A stretch of 64,000 nt of DNA, from assembly GCF_028554725.1 (NCBI RefSeq), contig NC_071668.1:26266501-26330500 (forward strand). The letters are read 5' to 3'. The translations under genes and the position numbers were made by a program. Below, one piece after another: positions 1 to 11,600 of the stretch; the stretch's first letter is position 1, and every line of letters begins with the position of its first letter. The notes beneath the pieces were generated by a model. That model was not told the origin of the DNA and did not search any database. It saw only the letters and a program-made list of their open reading frames with translations. The DNA is from Zeugodacus cucurbitae (taxonomy: Eukaryota; Arthropoda; Insecta; Diptera; Tephritidae).

Positions 1-840
1 TTCCTCTCTTGTAAAAAATGTACGTGTAAAGCAACAATATAATTATATGTACAATTGAATGTACACTAGGGTATACGACATTAATTGCCTGCGTCAATGC
101 TAGCAATTTCTAGTTAGTGAAATATATAGTAAATGATTGGGAGCAGTTAAACAGATCGAGCACTTGTAGCGGAGAAGTGTCTCTATATAAAATTTCATAA
201 TCATCAGGTTAGCCTTACACTCAAATTATAGATGAGGTATTGTGAGATTGTGATATTTTCCCCAGGTTAATAAAAAATTAAAGTCAAGCAGTATTCTAAG
301 CAAAGCTTTTGTTGGATTTGACTCTGAGTGTAGTTGTCTATTGATAACTTAATGGTGCCACTTTTCAATTGGTGTCTACTAACCTTTTCCTTTTGATCGA
401 CATATTGTGCTTACCAATTACCAATATTATTGTTATTCAGAAGATAATAACTTGGATAGTGTTTAAAATGCTAGAACAAGAAAGTTATTGTTCTATGATA
501 ATTTTTTTACATACCACAAATCTACAAATACAGGGACTAGAAATATCGTCTAAATTACGCTTATACTAATATTTTGCGAATAATATAACTATAAAATCAA
601 CGTGTGGAATTGGTTGAGAAGTCCATATAATATCAAATGTTGGTTTATAAAAGTTGCCATTCCTAGTAAAACACAAGCATGCCTCACATTATAAGTATGC
701 ATGTAAGTGTTTTTGAAATGTACATGAGAGGTATACGTGATAGGAAGCACAAAATATCATTGTCTGTCTAAAAACTATAATTCGCTGTGATAATAATAAT
801 TCTTTTATTTCTTTAAAACAAATTAAATATCATTTTAATA
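1..840. other. Intergenic, no gene seen
   Basis: AT-rich sequence with only short open frames. The longest, at 369-569, begins with TTG and has no recognisable motif. A short motif, tacactaggg, at about 62-71 recurs at 1755-1764 and 18165-18174. Each of the latter two lies at the edge of a transposon-like or inverted-repeat structure, so this stretch may hold an unrecognised transposon edge. Nothing else can be supported. Confidence 0.5.
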
Positions 841-844
841 TTGA

Positions 845-1795
845 TGTTAACCCATCATCTATCCGCAGGGTGTTTATAAATGAAGATCTCAAGCCCCTAA
901 ACCCAAGAAATATGAACGTGTAACAAACACTAATGTCTGCTGAAGGACATGTGCTTAGACATCCCCTAATCTGACAAAACAAATGTAAGATTATTTAGTT
1001 CTGAACGAGGTATTAATCGTATAAGAAAATCGAAAACTTTAGTTTAAAACTCTAAGTGCACGATAAAGACCCCTAAATATGGTGGCGGAAAAATTATGCT
1101 TTGGGGATCGTTTTCACACAACGGTCTAGAGCTATGCCATAACTTACAGGGCACTATAAAGGCAACCGATTATGTTGTGATACTCCAAAAATGTATGAGA
1201 CAGTATTCTGATGATAATATGGCACTTAGACGTTTTAATTCATTAAGACATCGACCCAAAAATCACGACTAAGTGTACAAATGAGCGGTTTGAGGTCAAT
1301 GACTTCAATATGGTGGAGTGGCCACCGCAATCACCGGATCTAAATTCTACAGCAAATTTTGTGGAATGTTTTGTGGCAGTAAATACAATAAGAGGAAAGT
1401 TTCCAATGAATAATGATGAGCTTGGGAAATTTTTCAGAATTCTGGAGCACATTTCCGGTTTTAATCTGGATATTCAAAAAACATATTAAACTAATTTGAA
1501 ACTAATATTAACAAAATTGAAGGAAGCTCAGTTTCAATTTTTATTTAATATTGTAATTTTTTTAGTAAAACTAGAGGTGTTCTTAATATTTTTCACATGT
1601 CAAAAATGGCAAATTATAAAAATAAATTTAAATAAAATACAAAATTTTGCTAAATCTTCTTAACAAACATTTAATTTGAATATGTTGCCAATAAATTTGC
1701 TTCATTAGTTGCCTTCGATTTCCTCACATTTCTAGATGGGCATTGATTTCATCTACACTAGGGCACTGTCCTTATTATTTTTCACATAACTGTAT
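845..1795 (+). pseudogene. Tc1-like transposase pseudogene
   Basis: Decayed remnant of a Tc1-family DNA transposon, whose transposase normally cuts and pastes the element into TA sites. Read across three frames it keeps several family landmarks in order. A helix-turn-helix-like stretch ending in LKPLNPRN lies near 880-905. The catalytic-core start GGGKIMLWGSFS is at 1081-1116, followed by TIKATDYV near 1150-1175. The WPPQSPDLN motif is at 1319-1345, followed by IRGKFPMNNDEL near 1390-1425. The residues before WPPQSPDLN, where the family has its second catalytic aspartate, are scrambled, and stops and frameshifts break the frame throughout. Sequence at 1760-1795 (gcactgtccttattattttt, then cacataactg before TA) resembles a Tc1-type terminus, but I could not find the matching left end. 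It is therefore probably 5' truncated or strongly diverged, and inactive. Confidence 0.8.
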
Positions 1796-1999
1796 AAATG
1801 CATACGAGAGCTTTTTCATTTGGGTTTCTATTAAAAAGATTTGAACCCTGCTTTGTCAATAATAATATATAAATAGTTTAACATTGTCTGGAAGTTTTGA
1901 AATTTTAACTAGTTTTGAAATAAAATTAATTTTATATTTGGAACCACCAATATATTCGAATTCAATTGCAAGAATATTCAAATATTAAATTAAATAAAA

Positions 2000-3190
2000 C
2001 AAGTAAGGAAGGGCTAAGTTCGGGTGTAACCGAACATTTTATACTCTCGCAATTTATTTATTTAACTTTATTTATATTATATAATACACAATTTGACCCA
2101 CATATTCGTCATATATATTGTATACAGTCCATTGAAAGTTGGAAACCACAATATTAGGTTAGAAGCACCGAGGTCCTCGTGTTCGATATATGGGGCCTTA
2201 AAAATCTATGGTCCGATTTCGGCGATTTTTAGAATGGGGCTGCCACACTATTAACATAGTATTTGTGCAAAGTTCTGCACCGATATCTTCACTAGTACTT
2301 ACTTTATATATTGTAAAGTAAACGATTCAGATTGTCTTCAAAGTTCTGGTATATTCCTATATAGGCGTGGTTGTGAAGCGATTTGGCCTATTTTCACAAC
2401 ATATCATTGGGATGTAAGGAAACTATTACAAACCAAGTTTCATTGAAATCGGTTGAGTAGTTCCTGAGATATGGTTTTTGAGCCATAAGTGGGCGACGCC
2501 ACGCCCATTTTCCATTTTGTAAAAAAATCTGAGTGCAGCTTTCATCTGCCATTTCTTATGTGAAATTTAGTGTTTCTGACGTTTTTCGTTAGTGAGTTAA
2601 CCCACTTTTAGTTATTTTCAACCTAACTTTTGTATGGGAGGTGGGCGTGGTTATGATCCGATTTCCTATGCAGAAAGTTTGGTTTATATAGCTCTATTGG
2701 TTTGCGAGATATGTACAAAAAATTTAGTAGGGGGCGGGGCCACGCCCACTTCCCCAGAAAAATTACATCCAAATATGCCTCTTCATAGTGCGATCCTTCA
2801 TAGCAAATTTTATTTCCATAGCTTTATTTATGGCTTAGTTATGGCTTATATATATATATATATATGGCACTTTATGTGTTTTCGGTTTTCGCCATTTTGT
2901 GGGCGTGGCAGTGGTCCGATTTTGCTCATTTTCGAAAGCAACCTTCCTATGGTGCCAATAAATAAGTGTGCCAAGTTTCATCAAGATATCTTAATTTTTA
3001 CTCAAGTCACAGCTTGCACAATCGGACGGACGGACGGACAGACATCCGGGTTTGAACTCCACTCTTCACCCTGATCACTTTGGTATATATAACCCTATAT
3101 CTAACTCGTTTAGTTTTGGGTGTTACAAACAACCGTTATGTGAACAAAACTATAATACTCTCTTAGCAACTTTGTTGCGAGAGTATAAAA
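2000..3190 (+). repeat. INE/DINE-like interspersed repeat, full copy A
   Basis: Best-preserved forward copy of a family seen at least seven times in the window. It opens with aagtaaggaagggctaag. Its segment TTTTATACTCTCGCAA at 2037-2052 is matched in inverse by ttgcgagagtataaaa at 3175-3190. The last 40 bases also fold locally, with tactctc..gcaac facing gttgcgagagta. Inside are GC-box-like patches (gtgggcgtgg and ggggccacgccca types) and, near 3015-3100, a run of (cgga)n followed by gacatccggg and ctgatcac. On the reverse strand this reads tgatcagggtgaagag, then gtctgtccgtccg, which closely resembles the interior of Drosophila INE-1/DINE elements. A frame at 2634-3074 is not conserved in the other copies, so I treat the element as noncoding. 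Placement in the Helentron-derived group is inference. Confidence 0.8.
2852..2874. repeat. (TA)n microsatellite
   Basis: A short alternating ta run lies inside INE-like copy A. It is absent at the corresponding place in the copy at 52.4-53.7 kb, so it expanded after insertion or was lost from the other copy. Confidence 0.75.
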
Positions 3191-6100
3191 ATTTATATTG
3201 AGTACGGTTGAGTTCATCTGTTTTTTACGACAAATTCTTTTTATATTAATCTGATCATTTGACATTGCTGTCAATACTATTGCTTTGTAGCGATTATTTG
3301 AAAGCAGTTCGGTAGCGAGTCTTTTCATATTACCTTTAGATTCAGCGAGTAAGTTGTTTGCACATATTTGGACACAACAATTGTTTGTGCGCCAGATTAG
3401 TTCAGATAAATTGGGGTTTTTTAATTAATTTCGTATACTATACTACACTATAAATGAGTGCCTCCACTAAAGGGGTGAAGTACAAAACAGTTTATTTTAA
3501 ACTCAATTGGCATTGATAGTTACTTATAGTCTTCCCAAGCAATGTTCAATGTTGTTGAGCACAGCTATTTCATCCAAAAATTTAACTTTGCTCTTCAATT
3601 AAATATTTTAATTTTTGAACTATTGCTTATAGCTTTTTCGAGCTTTTCATCTCATTTGTGGTTTCGCATATATTCGTAGTTCTTTCCACAAACTGAGAGA
3701 CCTCAATATTGTTATAAAATTGTAAGAAATAATACTAAATATTTCTCTACTAGAAACTTCACTCACTTCAAAGTTTTACACTCATCTGCCCACTAATTGC
3801 CATAAAAATGGAAATTTTTATCTTATGTCAAGCTACTGAATAATATTACCGTTAACGTGCTTGAGTGTTTTAATTTTATTTTTTTACCCAAAACAAAAAT
3901 CCAAATTCAATAACAACGCTGAGTTATAGCCCTGCAGCGATTTTAATCCATGCCATGTAATCTCGCGCATAAATCAACTCCATTTACAAACGCCCAAAAA
4001 ATACCTCAGGCGATATTTAAGATTTTAAAAATTCCGCCAAGAAGGGAAAGTCACGACAGGATAAGCGTGACGAACATGCAAATACCTTTAATGAAGAAGG
4101 AAAACACACGCAAAAATTAAAGCACCAACCAGGTGAGGTGAAACAAAAACAAGAAAGACAACAAAAACAATAGCAGCAATGAGCGGCTGCCATAATAATA
4201 GTAATGTATAAAATATTTAAATATTTTCACGACTTAATGTTGTGCAAAAAGAATTTCACTCATTTACAGTCGACACCTGGGCTGTGGCATAATGCGAAAA
4301 TACTTAGGCGCACACATACATATATTATATATATGTATATATATTAATATGTTTGTAAGTATATATGATTGCGCTCTTAAGTAGTTGTGCTTTAAGCCCT
4401 CTGGTAGACGCTCGACGGGTAATCGCAGTCGCGCCACTCAGCGCCGACAAGCGGACGGGCAATCAACCGCTGCAACCGGCTGTCACCCCGCCAAGCTCTC
4501 GTCCACCAACGAGTGGTGTAATACAAGCAGTCAGTCTAAGGAATATACTATATATATATACTTATACTGTATAATCTTACTAAAGCCGCGATGGGCAGGT
4601 GGCGCGGAGAGCTTGTGAGTGGGTGTGTTTGAGTAAAAAAAAATTAAAAAGGAAAACGCTCAAGACGTGCGAAGTATGCAAATATTTACAGAACCTCAGA
4701 CTAATAAGTGTGAATAAGCGAAATCCTCGAGGCGTTTTGCCAAGCAAAATGGAAATGCCGAGAGAAAGAGAAAGGCAAAAGCAAAAGCAAAAAAATATAG
4801 AAAAAGAAAAGAAATAAAAAAGGAAATGAAGCGCAATAAATGAATGAGTGAGTGAGCGCATGAGAAACGACAATGCTGCCATGCGGATGTATAGACTTAC
4901 ACGAACTCGAGACGTCTAAGGGTCAGGAGTTTTTATTTTTATTTTCATTTTCATTTCTATTTCCATTTGTATTTAATTTCTCGCACATTCCCTCACATTG
5001 CCACAGCACGAATGTTGCAAAATGTTGAGTTAGCAAGTCGGCTGGGCGCCGCCTGTGAGGTGTGAGAAATGAATAATGCGAACATGCAAAAGGACCTTGC
5101 ACAGGTGTCTGCAGGTATGCGAGAGCTGAACTCAAAGGGTGAGGGGCACAAGCGAGGTAATTGACAATGTGCATACAATGTATGGACGCTGTCGCATGTA
5201 AACGAGTGCAAGGGGCAAAGGGTACTCAGTTGAGGCAGTGCTGGTCTGTAAGTTCAAGGCGACTTGGTGGTCAGTTTGCAATAACAAGCGCACACAGCCT
5301 GCTGTGCAGCTATCCTTTGTGCTGACCTAAGAAGTGTAGTCCGTTATTGTGTGGCGTGTCCTGGGAGTCACCGAGCATTGCATTTGATATGCAAAGTAGT
5401 TAAATGAAAATGTGTTCGGTGGCGTCAAGAGTGTCGTGTTTACATTCTTTACTTTCCTTTTAATGCCTTTTCATTTATTGCCGCCTTCTCTTGTGGTTGT
5501 TGTGTTTGTTGTTGTGATTGTCCTTCATTCTAGTTGATTTCGCTTTGTGTTGTTTACACATGTTTTCAATTTGCTTCAAATGCATGTTCGTTTCTTTGGT
5601 TTGCGTTTGACTTGAGCGCAGTGAGCTTTTATAGCTTTTAAATAGCATATCTTACATCCATCAGCATAATGCAGTTAAACACTTGAGTGAGACGTACAAA
5701 CCAGTGTGGCGCATACATACATACCTATTTATAACGTAAACAGTGGCGTCTGACGTTGTAATGAGAAATTGTGTGCGAAAATTGTCAGCGTAATTAAATT
5801 GAAGAGCATTTAAAGTGTGCGCCCTCCAAGAGTTGTGAGAAGAAAGTAAATTTACATACATATTTACACTTGTAATTTATATACTTAATTGGAGTGGAGT
5901 GAAGAGAGATGGTGCACAACGGTGACAGGAATATAAATATTATAAAACTACAAAATAATTAACTGAAGTGCATATTGCATGCGGGAGCGAGGTTAACTCA
6001 ACTTTAAAATAAGGGTAAGGTTAATATAAAAACTTTTAAAATCCTTTGGATAATTATATTATTTATATACTTAATATATAAATATATATATACTATTCGG

Positions 6101-7215
6101 CTAATGCTGGCTTATCTTAAAATTTATTGAGATATTACATAGTTTATTTCAATATTGAAAATTTAGTTTGATAATAATTTGTCTCAATTCAATTTTGTGA
6201 AGTGGTAACTCTTCTCAATAACATCACCGAATAATCACTAAACTTGATAATTTATTGTTCATATTGTGATACCTCTACACATTCTCCAAGTAATTAAGTA
6301 AAATCATTGGATAGTCTTCTCAAAATTCTTTTCGGTTTCCTATGCCAGAACTAAAAGAAATAATTATAATCTAATCAAATTGAATTAAATTTTTAAATAA
6401 ATGGCAACCTTCTAAAAGATATTTATTATGATTTATTTTTAAGAGGTGGTACTTCTTTTGAAATATACAGACATATATTTAAAAAAGTTAATACTTCTTA
6501 ATTATATATTTTATATCAAATAAAAAGTTTTAACAGGTGGCAACCATCAAAAAAACTTAATTTTTTAATATTTTGAATTCGTTCGTTCTTTATGTTCGAT
6601 CGTCACATTCGATAATATCTGGCGATTTTTAATTCCATCCATCTTTTTGAGTTATGTAGTATAAGTATATAACCAACTCGACTAATGGATTTTGATATTT
6701 TTTATATTAATTGAGTTTATGTCAAGCATGTTTTTTTTTAACGATTTTCCGACTTCAGACATAAAATAAAAAGAGTCGTTCTGTTATAAGTGCTTTTAAT
6801 GTATTCCCATGATTTTGCACACTTAAGAAGCATATATTTTTTTAGTTTAATGCTTGAAGAGTAAAAAGTGCTTACTAAGGCTTTTCGTTAAATTAAATTT
6901 CTATTCTGAAGAACACGGATTGACTTCTTGCTCCTCCAGATTACAGCGAACGATGTACTGGATTAAATAAATGCAGTATCTCCTTTATATTTGGGTACAC
7001 TTATAGGATAACTGACTAAACTAAAACTGACACCTAAAACAAAACGAGTTTGATATTAGATTATGCGTGGTCTGTTAAAAAAGAATGGAAAAAGTCGAGT
7101 CTGATAAGTGTTTCGACGATTGTAGAAAGCGCTGATAAGTGCATGATATCAAATGGAGACTATTTTAAAGGCGACAAGAGTAATGCAGACGAATGAATAA
7201 ATATTTTTTTAAAAA
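3191..7215. other. Intergenic; GC-rich patch and purine/pyrimidine tracts
   Basis: No gene recognised. A GC-rich patch at about 4375-4530 stands out from AT-rich flanks. Two overlapping forward frames (4365-4574 and 4385-4618) are open there, but neither has a family motif, and double openness argues for composition rather than coding. A purine-rich tract runs at about 4745-4836 and a pyrimidine-rich tract at about 4927-4972. The part from 6000 to 6900 is very AT-rich, with scattered gtggyaac-type words (6202, 6402, 6446, 6536). Confidence 0.5.
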
Positions 7216-7411
7216 CTAAAAATATAGTTATTTTTGTACACATCTCGTGTATACCAAAATAATCAGAGTGGCGAGACGAGACGACAGAATTGAAAATGCA
7301 CGTAGCAATACCCACTTTTGGATCAAAAACTATATATCTGAATTTACAAACGATTTTCTGTGAAATCTGGTACATACATAATTGAAATTGGACGAACTCA
7401 ATTGACAGCCA

Positions 7412-7423
7412 CGACTTCTTCCT
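7412..7423. repeat. Left 12-bp target-site duplication of the LINE
   Basis: cgacttcttcct directly abuts the LINE 3' tail and is repeated exactly at 8282-8293 beyond the 5' end. The duplicated bases belong to the host INE-like repeat. Confidence 0.85.
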
Positions 7424-8281
7424 GTATGTATGTGATTGGCGTTGCAACCGTTTAGCCAGTTATAGCCGAATCGACGATAGTGCGCCACCTCTCTCTCTCC
7501 TTCGCAGTTCGGCGCCAGTTGGAGATCCCAAGTTTAACCAGGTCGCTCTCCACCTGGTCCCTCCAACGGAGTGGAGGCCATCCCCTTCCTCGGCTTCCTC
7601 CAGCGGGTACTGCATCGAACACTTTCAGTGCTGGAGTGTTTTCGTCCATTCGGACAACATGACCTAGCCGGCGTAGCCGCTGTCTTTTTATTCGCTGAAC
7701 TATGTCAATGTCGTCGTATAACTCGTACAGCTCATCGTTCCATCGTCTGCGGTATTCGCCGTCTCGAAAACTCCTAGTGTCGTCTCATCTGATGTTGACA
7801 TCGTCCAAGCTTCTGCACCGTAGAGCAGGACGGGAATGATAAGCGACTTATAGAGCTTGATTTTGGTTCGTCGAGAGAGGACTTTACTGTTCAATTGCCT
7901 ACTCAGTCCAAAGTAGCACCTGTTGGCAAGAGTTATTCTGCGTTGGATTTCGAGGCTGACATTGTTCGTGTTGTTGATGCTGGTTTCCAGGTATACGAAA
8001 TTATCTACGACCTCGAAGTTATGACTGTCAACAGTGACGTGGGAGCCAAGACGCGAATGCGCCGACTGTTTGCTTGATGACAGGAGATATTTCGTCTTGT
8101 CCTCATTCACCTCCAGACCTATTCGCTTCGCCTCCTTATCCATGCGAGAAAAAGGAGAACAAACGGCGCGGTTGTTGCTTCCGATGATATCAATATCATC
8201 GGCGTACGCCAGGAGCTGTACACTCTTGTAGAAGATTGTACCTTCTCGGTTTAGCTCTGCAGCTCTTATAATTTTTTCCAG
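7424..8281 (-). mobile_element. 5'-truncated RTE-like LINE (3' part of ORF2)
   Basis: Reverse-strand fragment of a non-LTR retrotransposon reverse-transcriptase ORF. It begins just before the RT catalytic region, at a segment matching LEKIIRAAKLNREG of the longer copy near 42.3 kb. It continues through LEVNEDKTKYLLSS, the FVYLETSINNTNNVSLE segment and the C-terminal GGSRGRGWPPLRWRDQVESD, ending with caacgccaatcacatacatac. The frame at 7700-8143 runs 147 codons and then shifts, and a second open piece lies at 7452-7649. Flanking copies of cgacttcttcct at both ends mark target-primed reverse transcription and fix the element's limits. Assignment to the RTE clade is an inference from the RT motif style and the short (CATA)n tail. 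It lacks the endonuclease and most of the RT, so it cannot move on its own. Confidence 0.85.
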
Positions 8282-8293
8282 CGACTTCTTCCT
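8282..8293. repeat. Right 12-bp target-site duplication of the LINE
   Basis: Exact copy of cgacttcttcct from 7412-7423. The preceding g or c may belong to either element or target, so the junction is uncertain by one or two bases. Confidence 0.85.
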
Positions 8294-8689
8294 AAATAAG
8301 AGAAATTTGTATTCTATATGATTGGTTCACTTAGTATATAAGTCAAGAACCAATGAAGATATTAGAAATAAAAAATTGTCGAAATCGGACCATAACAGGA
8401 CCCTAGATAGGGAATCTTGAGAATTTTAGTATCTATGTTCTTAATGAAATGAAAATTTTCTGTTTATACTCTGCCAAAAATAGATAAAACTGGTAAACAT
8501 TTGGTTTCGTTATGTTACTAAAATTAAATGTGTATAATCTTTAATATACTGTAGCTTGTTGGCGAAAATGACTGAAATCGGTCCAAGAATTACCCCAGCC
8601 TTCATATACTGCATATATATGATTATATAGTGGACTTCATTCCGAATATATGGGGCGCGTTATCTTAATAAAATAGAACTAAATCCTTA

Positions 8690-10600
8690 GGACATATTCT
8701 GCATTTGATAAACATGTTTATGATTTGGCTTCCACGTCATTCTTAGTTCCTAACATAGAACTGGAAAGAATATCTCTTTTTTAAACAGTATGCAGTAGCA
8801 GACCTATCGCAACAGTGCATGTATGAAGCATTATTGGTTAAGGGTTTGTAGTTGTTTCGGGAGACACTAAAAATTATATTAAACACGCCTTGTAACTTAA
8901 TTTTGCTTAGCTTAGTTTTATACGATTTCTTTCTCAAACTCTTGCACTGATTGGACAAGAGTAAGCTTAGAAAAACTATTTTAATAATATAATATATTAA
9001 GAAATTCAATGTATAACACGGTTCAGAAAAAAATTCTTAAGCATTTACGTCTCTAATGGAGGAAATTTTACAAGAATCATAGTCTACATACAATTGTTCA
9101 AATGTTTTTTGGCTATAATTTGATAGTATATCCGAAATTAGATAAAATATTTACATTGATATTTTCTCTTCTCACACCCTTCATTCAAAACGCGTAATCC
9201 ACACTTCACATCTCCAACTATAAAACACAAACATAAAGAGCTTAAGTACACTCTCTTAAAGCAATTAAGAATATAGAATTATTAATGTTTGATAACAAAA
9301 TTAATCAACCGCTCACTACACGCTTTGTTAATGAGCGAAGACGCAGGCAGTCTGTGAATATTAAAATCAAATAATTTTAAATTGCTTCAAATCTCCGATG
9401 CTAATGCCACGCTGCATATCAATCAAGGCGAGGCAGCTAGAAAGACGCTCATTAGATGTGACGGCACGAATTTTGAATTTGTTAAGCGCTTTAAGCGCTG
9501 ATGAAGGAGGTTGCTCGTGCCACTTATATTTAAACTCTGGAGCAGACGACGACAGCACAACCATGACGTAGTGACACAATGACGACAATCGATGACAAAG
9601 GCGAACGAACAGCAGGCCTTTGTTGCTGTTGCTGGGGATGACGAGGTCGATGCTAAAATAGCAGCAAGTACACTGCTGCTTTTCCCAGGCGGCTTAACCC
9701 CTTTGTTAAACTCTCGCACAAGTACAGTAGTGGCACTAACTACTAGTGTAATCGAAGCAACGCCAAGCTCAGCACATAAGTCTTTCATACACTTATGCGG
9801 TGTAATGGACCATGCTGCAAGTGTTGGAAGAGGCTTTGCTGGCGCTTTGGTGTACTTCTCGGTTGATATCTATTTTTATATAATTTTCCACTTAAACGAC
9901 TCAACCGTAACTCCCAATGCGAGCCTGGTTGATACTCACATATACGAGTACACCAATTGTTGCTCACTTTCGTTGAAACGTTAAGGTGCCTCGCCACAAG
10001 TGCGGCGCTACTGTGAGTTGTGTCGTTGGAAAATTCATTGCTGCCACCAATTTTTAAGTAGCAATTGCTCTCGAGCTCCTTTTAAATCCCCTTACCTGGG
10101 CATACTCATTTTATGGCTTCTCCGCCTCGTCACTTAAGACTATATCTCTATAACAGCACATACATCCACATCTACATCAATATAGTACATATATTTTCCA
10201 GCATCGCCGTCATCGAATTGTTGGGTAAATGGCGCATTTCGTACCAGAAAAGCTGAAATTGATGCTCGCTGATGGTAACAAATTAAGTTTAACGATTGAG
10301 CTGGCAACCAAGTAATGAACTCCCGCCACCTGCGTCCCGTTTAACCAACCACGCTCGGGCTGTGGCGCGGCATCGTAACTCTGTTACGATATCGATTTCG
10401 TTTGCGGTAAAAGCGCTGCTTGAGCTCACAAATGGAATGGCAAGTGAATATTCGGCTGGCACTTGATGGAGATGGCACTTGGGCGGCTGCTATTCGAGAG
10501 TTTCGCTTTTTTTCACAGACTCATTGGTTGCAACGCCTGGCTCGGCACATAAAGTGGTGTTAATACGAGCGCATGTGAATGTTGTGTGTGTAAATGAAAA
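8690..10600. other. Intergenic; one unexplained 130-codon frame
   Basis: No recognised gene. The longest ATG-started frame not explained by a transposon is at 9592-9984 (+). It encodes 130 residues, begins MTKANEQQAFVAVAGDDEVD, and has no domain, signal peptide or membrane segment that I recognise. A 121-codon frame is open on the other strand over 9423-9788, so the region is simply poor in stops on both strands, which weakens the coding case. The surroundings are moderately GC-rich for this window, with gca/gct-rich words. Confidence 0.35.
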
Positions 10601-10659
10601 CGTTTGAGTTCGAAACGTGGCTGAAAGTTGTTGCTGTAGTTTAGGCAGGAGCAGCAAGC

Positions 10660-10770
10660 TATATAAATAGAAGCTAGGAACTACAAAAGCGTTTAGTCGA
10701 TTGAAGTGTAGTTAACTAAGTAAAGTAAATGTACCGACATAGGTAGTACAGTTGTTGTAGTATATAGTGA
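10660..10770 (+). promoter_or_regulatory. Candidate TATA/initiator promoter with nearby donor-like site
   Basis: tatataaat lies at 10660-10668. About 30 bases downstream, ttagtc at 10693-10698 is close to the insect initiator TCAGTY, with the putative start A at 10695. A donor-like gtgagt follows at 10767-10772, and a 37-codon ATG frame (10783-10896, beginning MRVTIKRKIREF) lies just beyond it. Spacing agrees with a dipteran core promoter. No downstream promoter element is obvious and no gene is recognisable downstream within the window. This is a spacing-based guess. Confidence 0.25.
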
Positions 10771-11069
10771 GTGATCAAAGATATGAGAGTCACTATTAAA
10801 CGAAAAATACGTGAATTTGATTTTGAGTGGTTGAGCGAAGCGTGGATGATAGTTACGCTGTGCTCAATTATAAGAATTACAGTAATTTGGTGGTAAAATC
10901 AGAGTTCCATAGATATTGTTAACAGTTCCGCCGATTCCGTGGCTGGCGAAAATTAGTTTCGTTTTTTGGTTGACAATAAAACTTTAAATAACTTCCATCA
11001 GCTCATTGCAAGTTTATTTAAACATTCGATATTTTTCATAAGTATATTAGATATCATCAGAAAGCACAA

Positions 11070-11600
11070 CCCAATTGCCAGAAAAAACTCAAAAAAACTC
11101 GAAAAAGACATTTATCTCCTTCGCGATAAGTTCACCGATTCCACTGTTTCGACTTTTTCTAGGTCTCTGATGGACCTCCAGTAGTCCCAAGTTTCATTGT
11201 GGGTCGTGAATCGATGGAGTTTCTGCATTCGAATTGCGCTTAAACAGCGTCAAACACTGTTGTGAGTAGTCTCACGATTTCGTTTGTTTTCCGGAGTGAT
11301 GAAACGATACACATATCACGTCAAAAGCTTTCTCCTGCCCAACATTTTATGCAGAATATGTCCCTAGTGGTATTTTTAGATGCCTACTATCTTTGTCTTA
11401 GCTATCTCGGGCAATTTCAATTGGCGGCCTGTCAAGAGATTATGAACTTTAGTCAAGTTATCCTCCGTAGAAGCTGTTTTCGAGGCACCTAGATGTGGTC
11501 TATGAAAAATCAACTTGCGATCAAAGTCGTTACACCATTTTTAGGTGATCGCTACGATTCCGGTTTAGATGGTAGGTTATATGGCTGTTCCCCAGAGTGC
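11070..11600 (-). pseudogene. mariner transposase pseudogene (N-terminal half)
   Basis: Read on the reverse strand across frames, this matches the mariner transposase N-terminal half. ASKTASTEDNLTKVHNLL (about 11430-11490) is the second DNA-binding helix-turn-helix region and is followed by LKLPEIAKT. RFITPENKRNRETT lies near 11270-11320, and a THNETWDYW-like segment near 11190-11220 covers the position of the first catalytic aspartate in D,D34D mariners (here a broken TMDETW motif). A KKSKQW segment lies at about 11130-11160. Several stops and frameshifts are present and the C-terminal catalytic half is missing. Its end abuts a LINE tail at 11.6 kb. Confidence 0.7.

Larger units (their letters stand above)
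7220..8680 (-). repeat. INE-like repeat copy D, split by a LINE
   Basis: Degenerate reverse-strand copy of the INE-like family, in two parts. The segment at 7220-7411 aligns with the reverse copy at 59.93-60.10 kb, sharing the tatatcaaaat..tcag..gacgagacgag block and then attgaaattg. The segment at 8294-8680 aligns with 60.42-60.83 kb, sharing ttgtcgaaatcg.accata, tgaaatcggt.caagaatta and tggactt.att/gccgaatatatggg. Between them lies an RTE-like LINE with its own target duplication, so this repeat was in place before the LINE arrived. Confidence 0.7.

Noticed and set aside
2634..3074. 146-codon frame inside INE-like copy A.
   Set aside because: The frame is not maintained in copies B or C, and it runs through ta-microsatellite and (cgga)n repeats.
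6202..6545. Spaced gtggyaac words at 6202, 6402, 6446 and 6536, considered as a degenerate tandem repeat.
   Set aside because: The spacing is irregular and the intervening sequences do not align.
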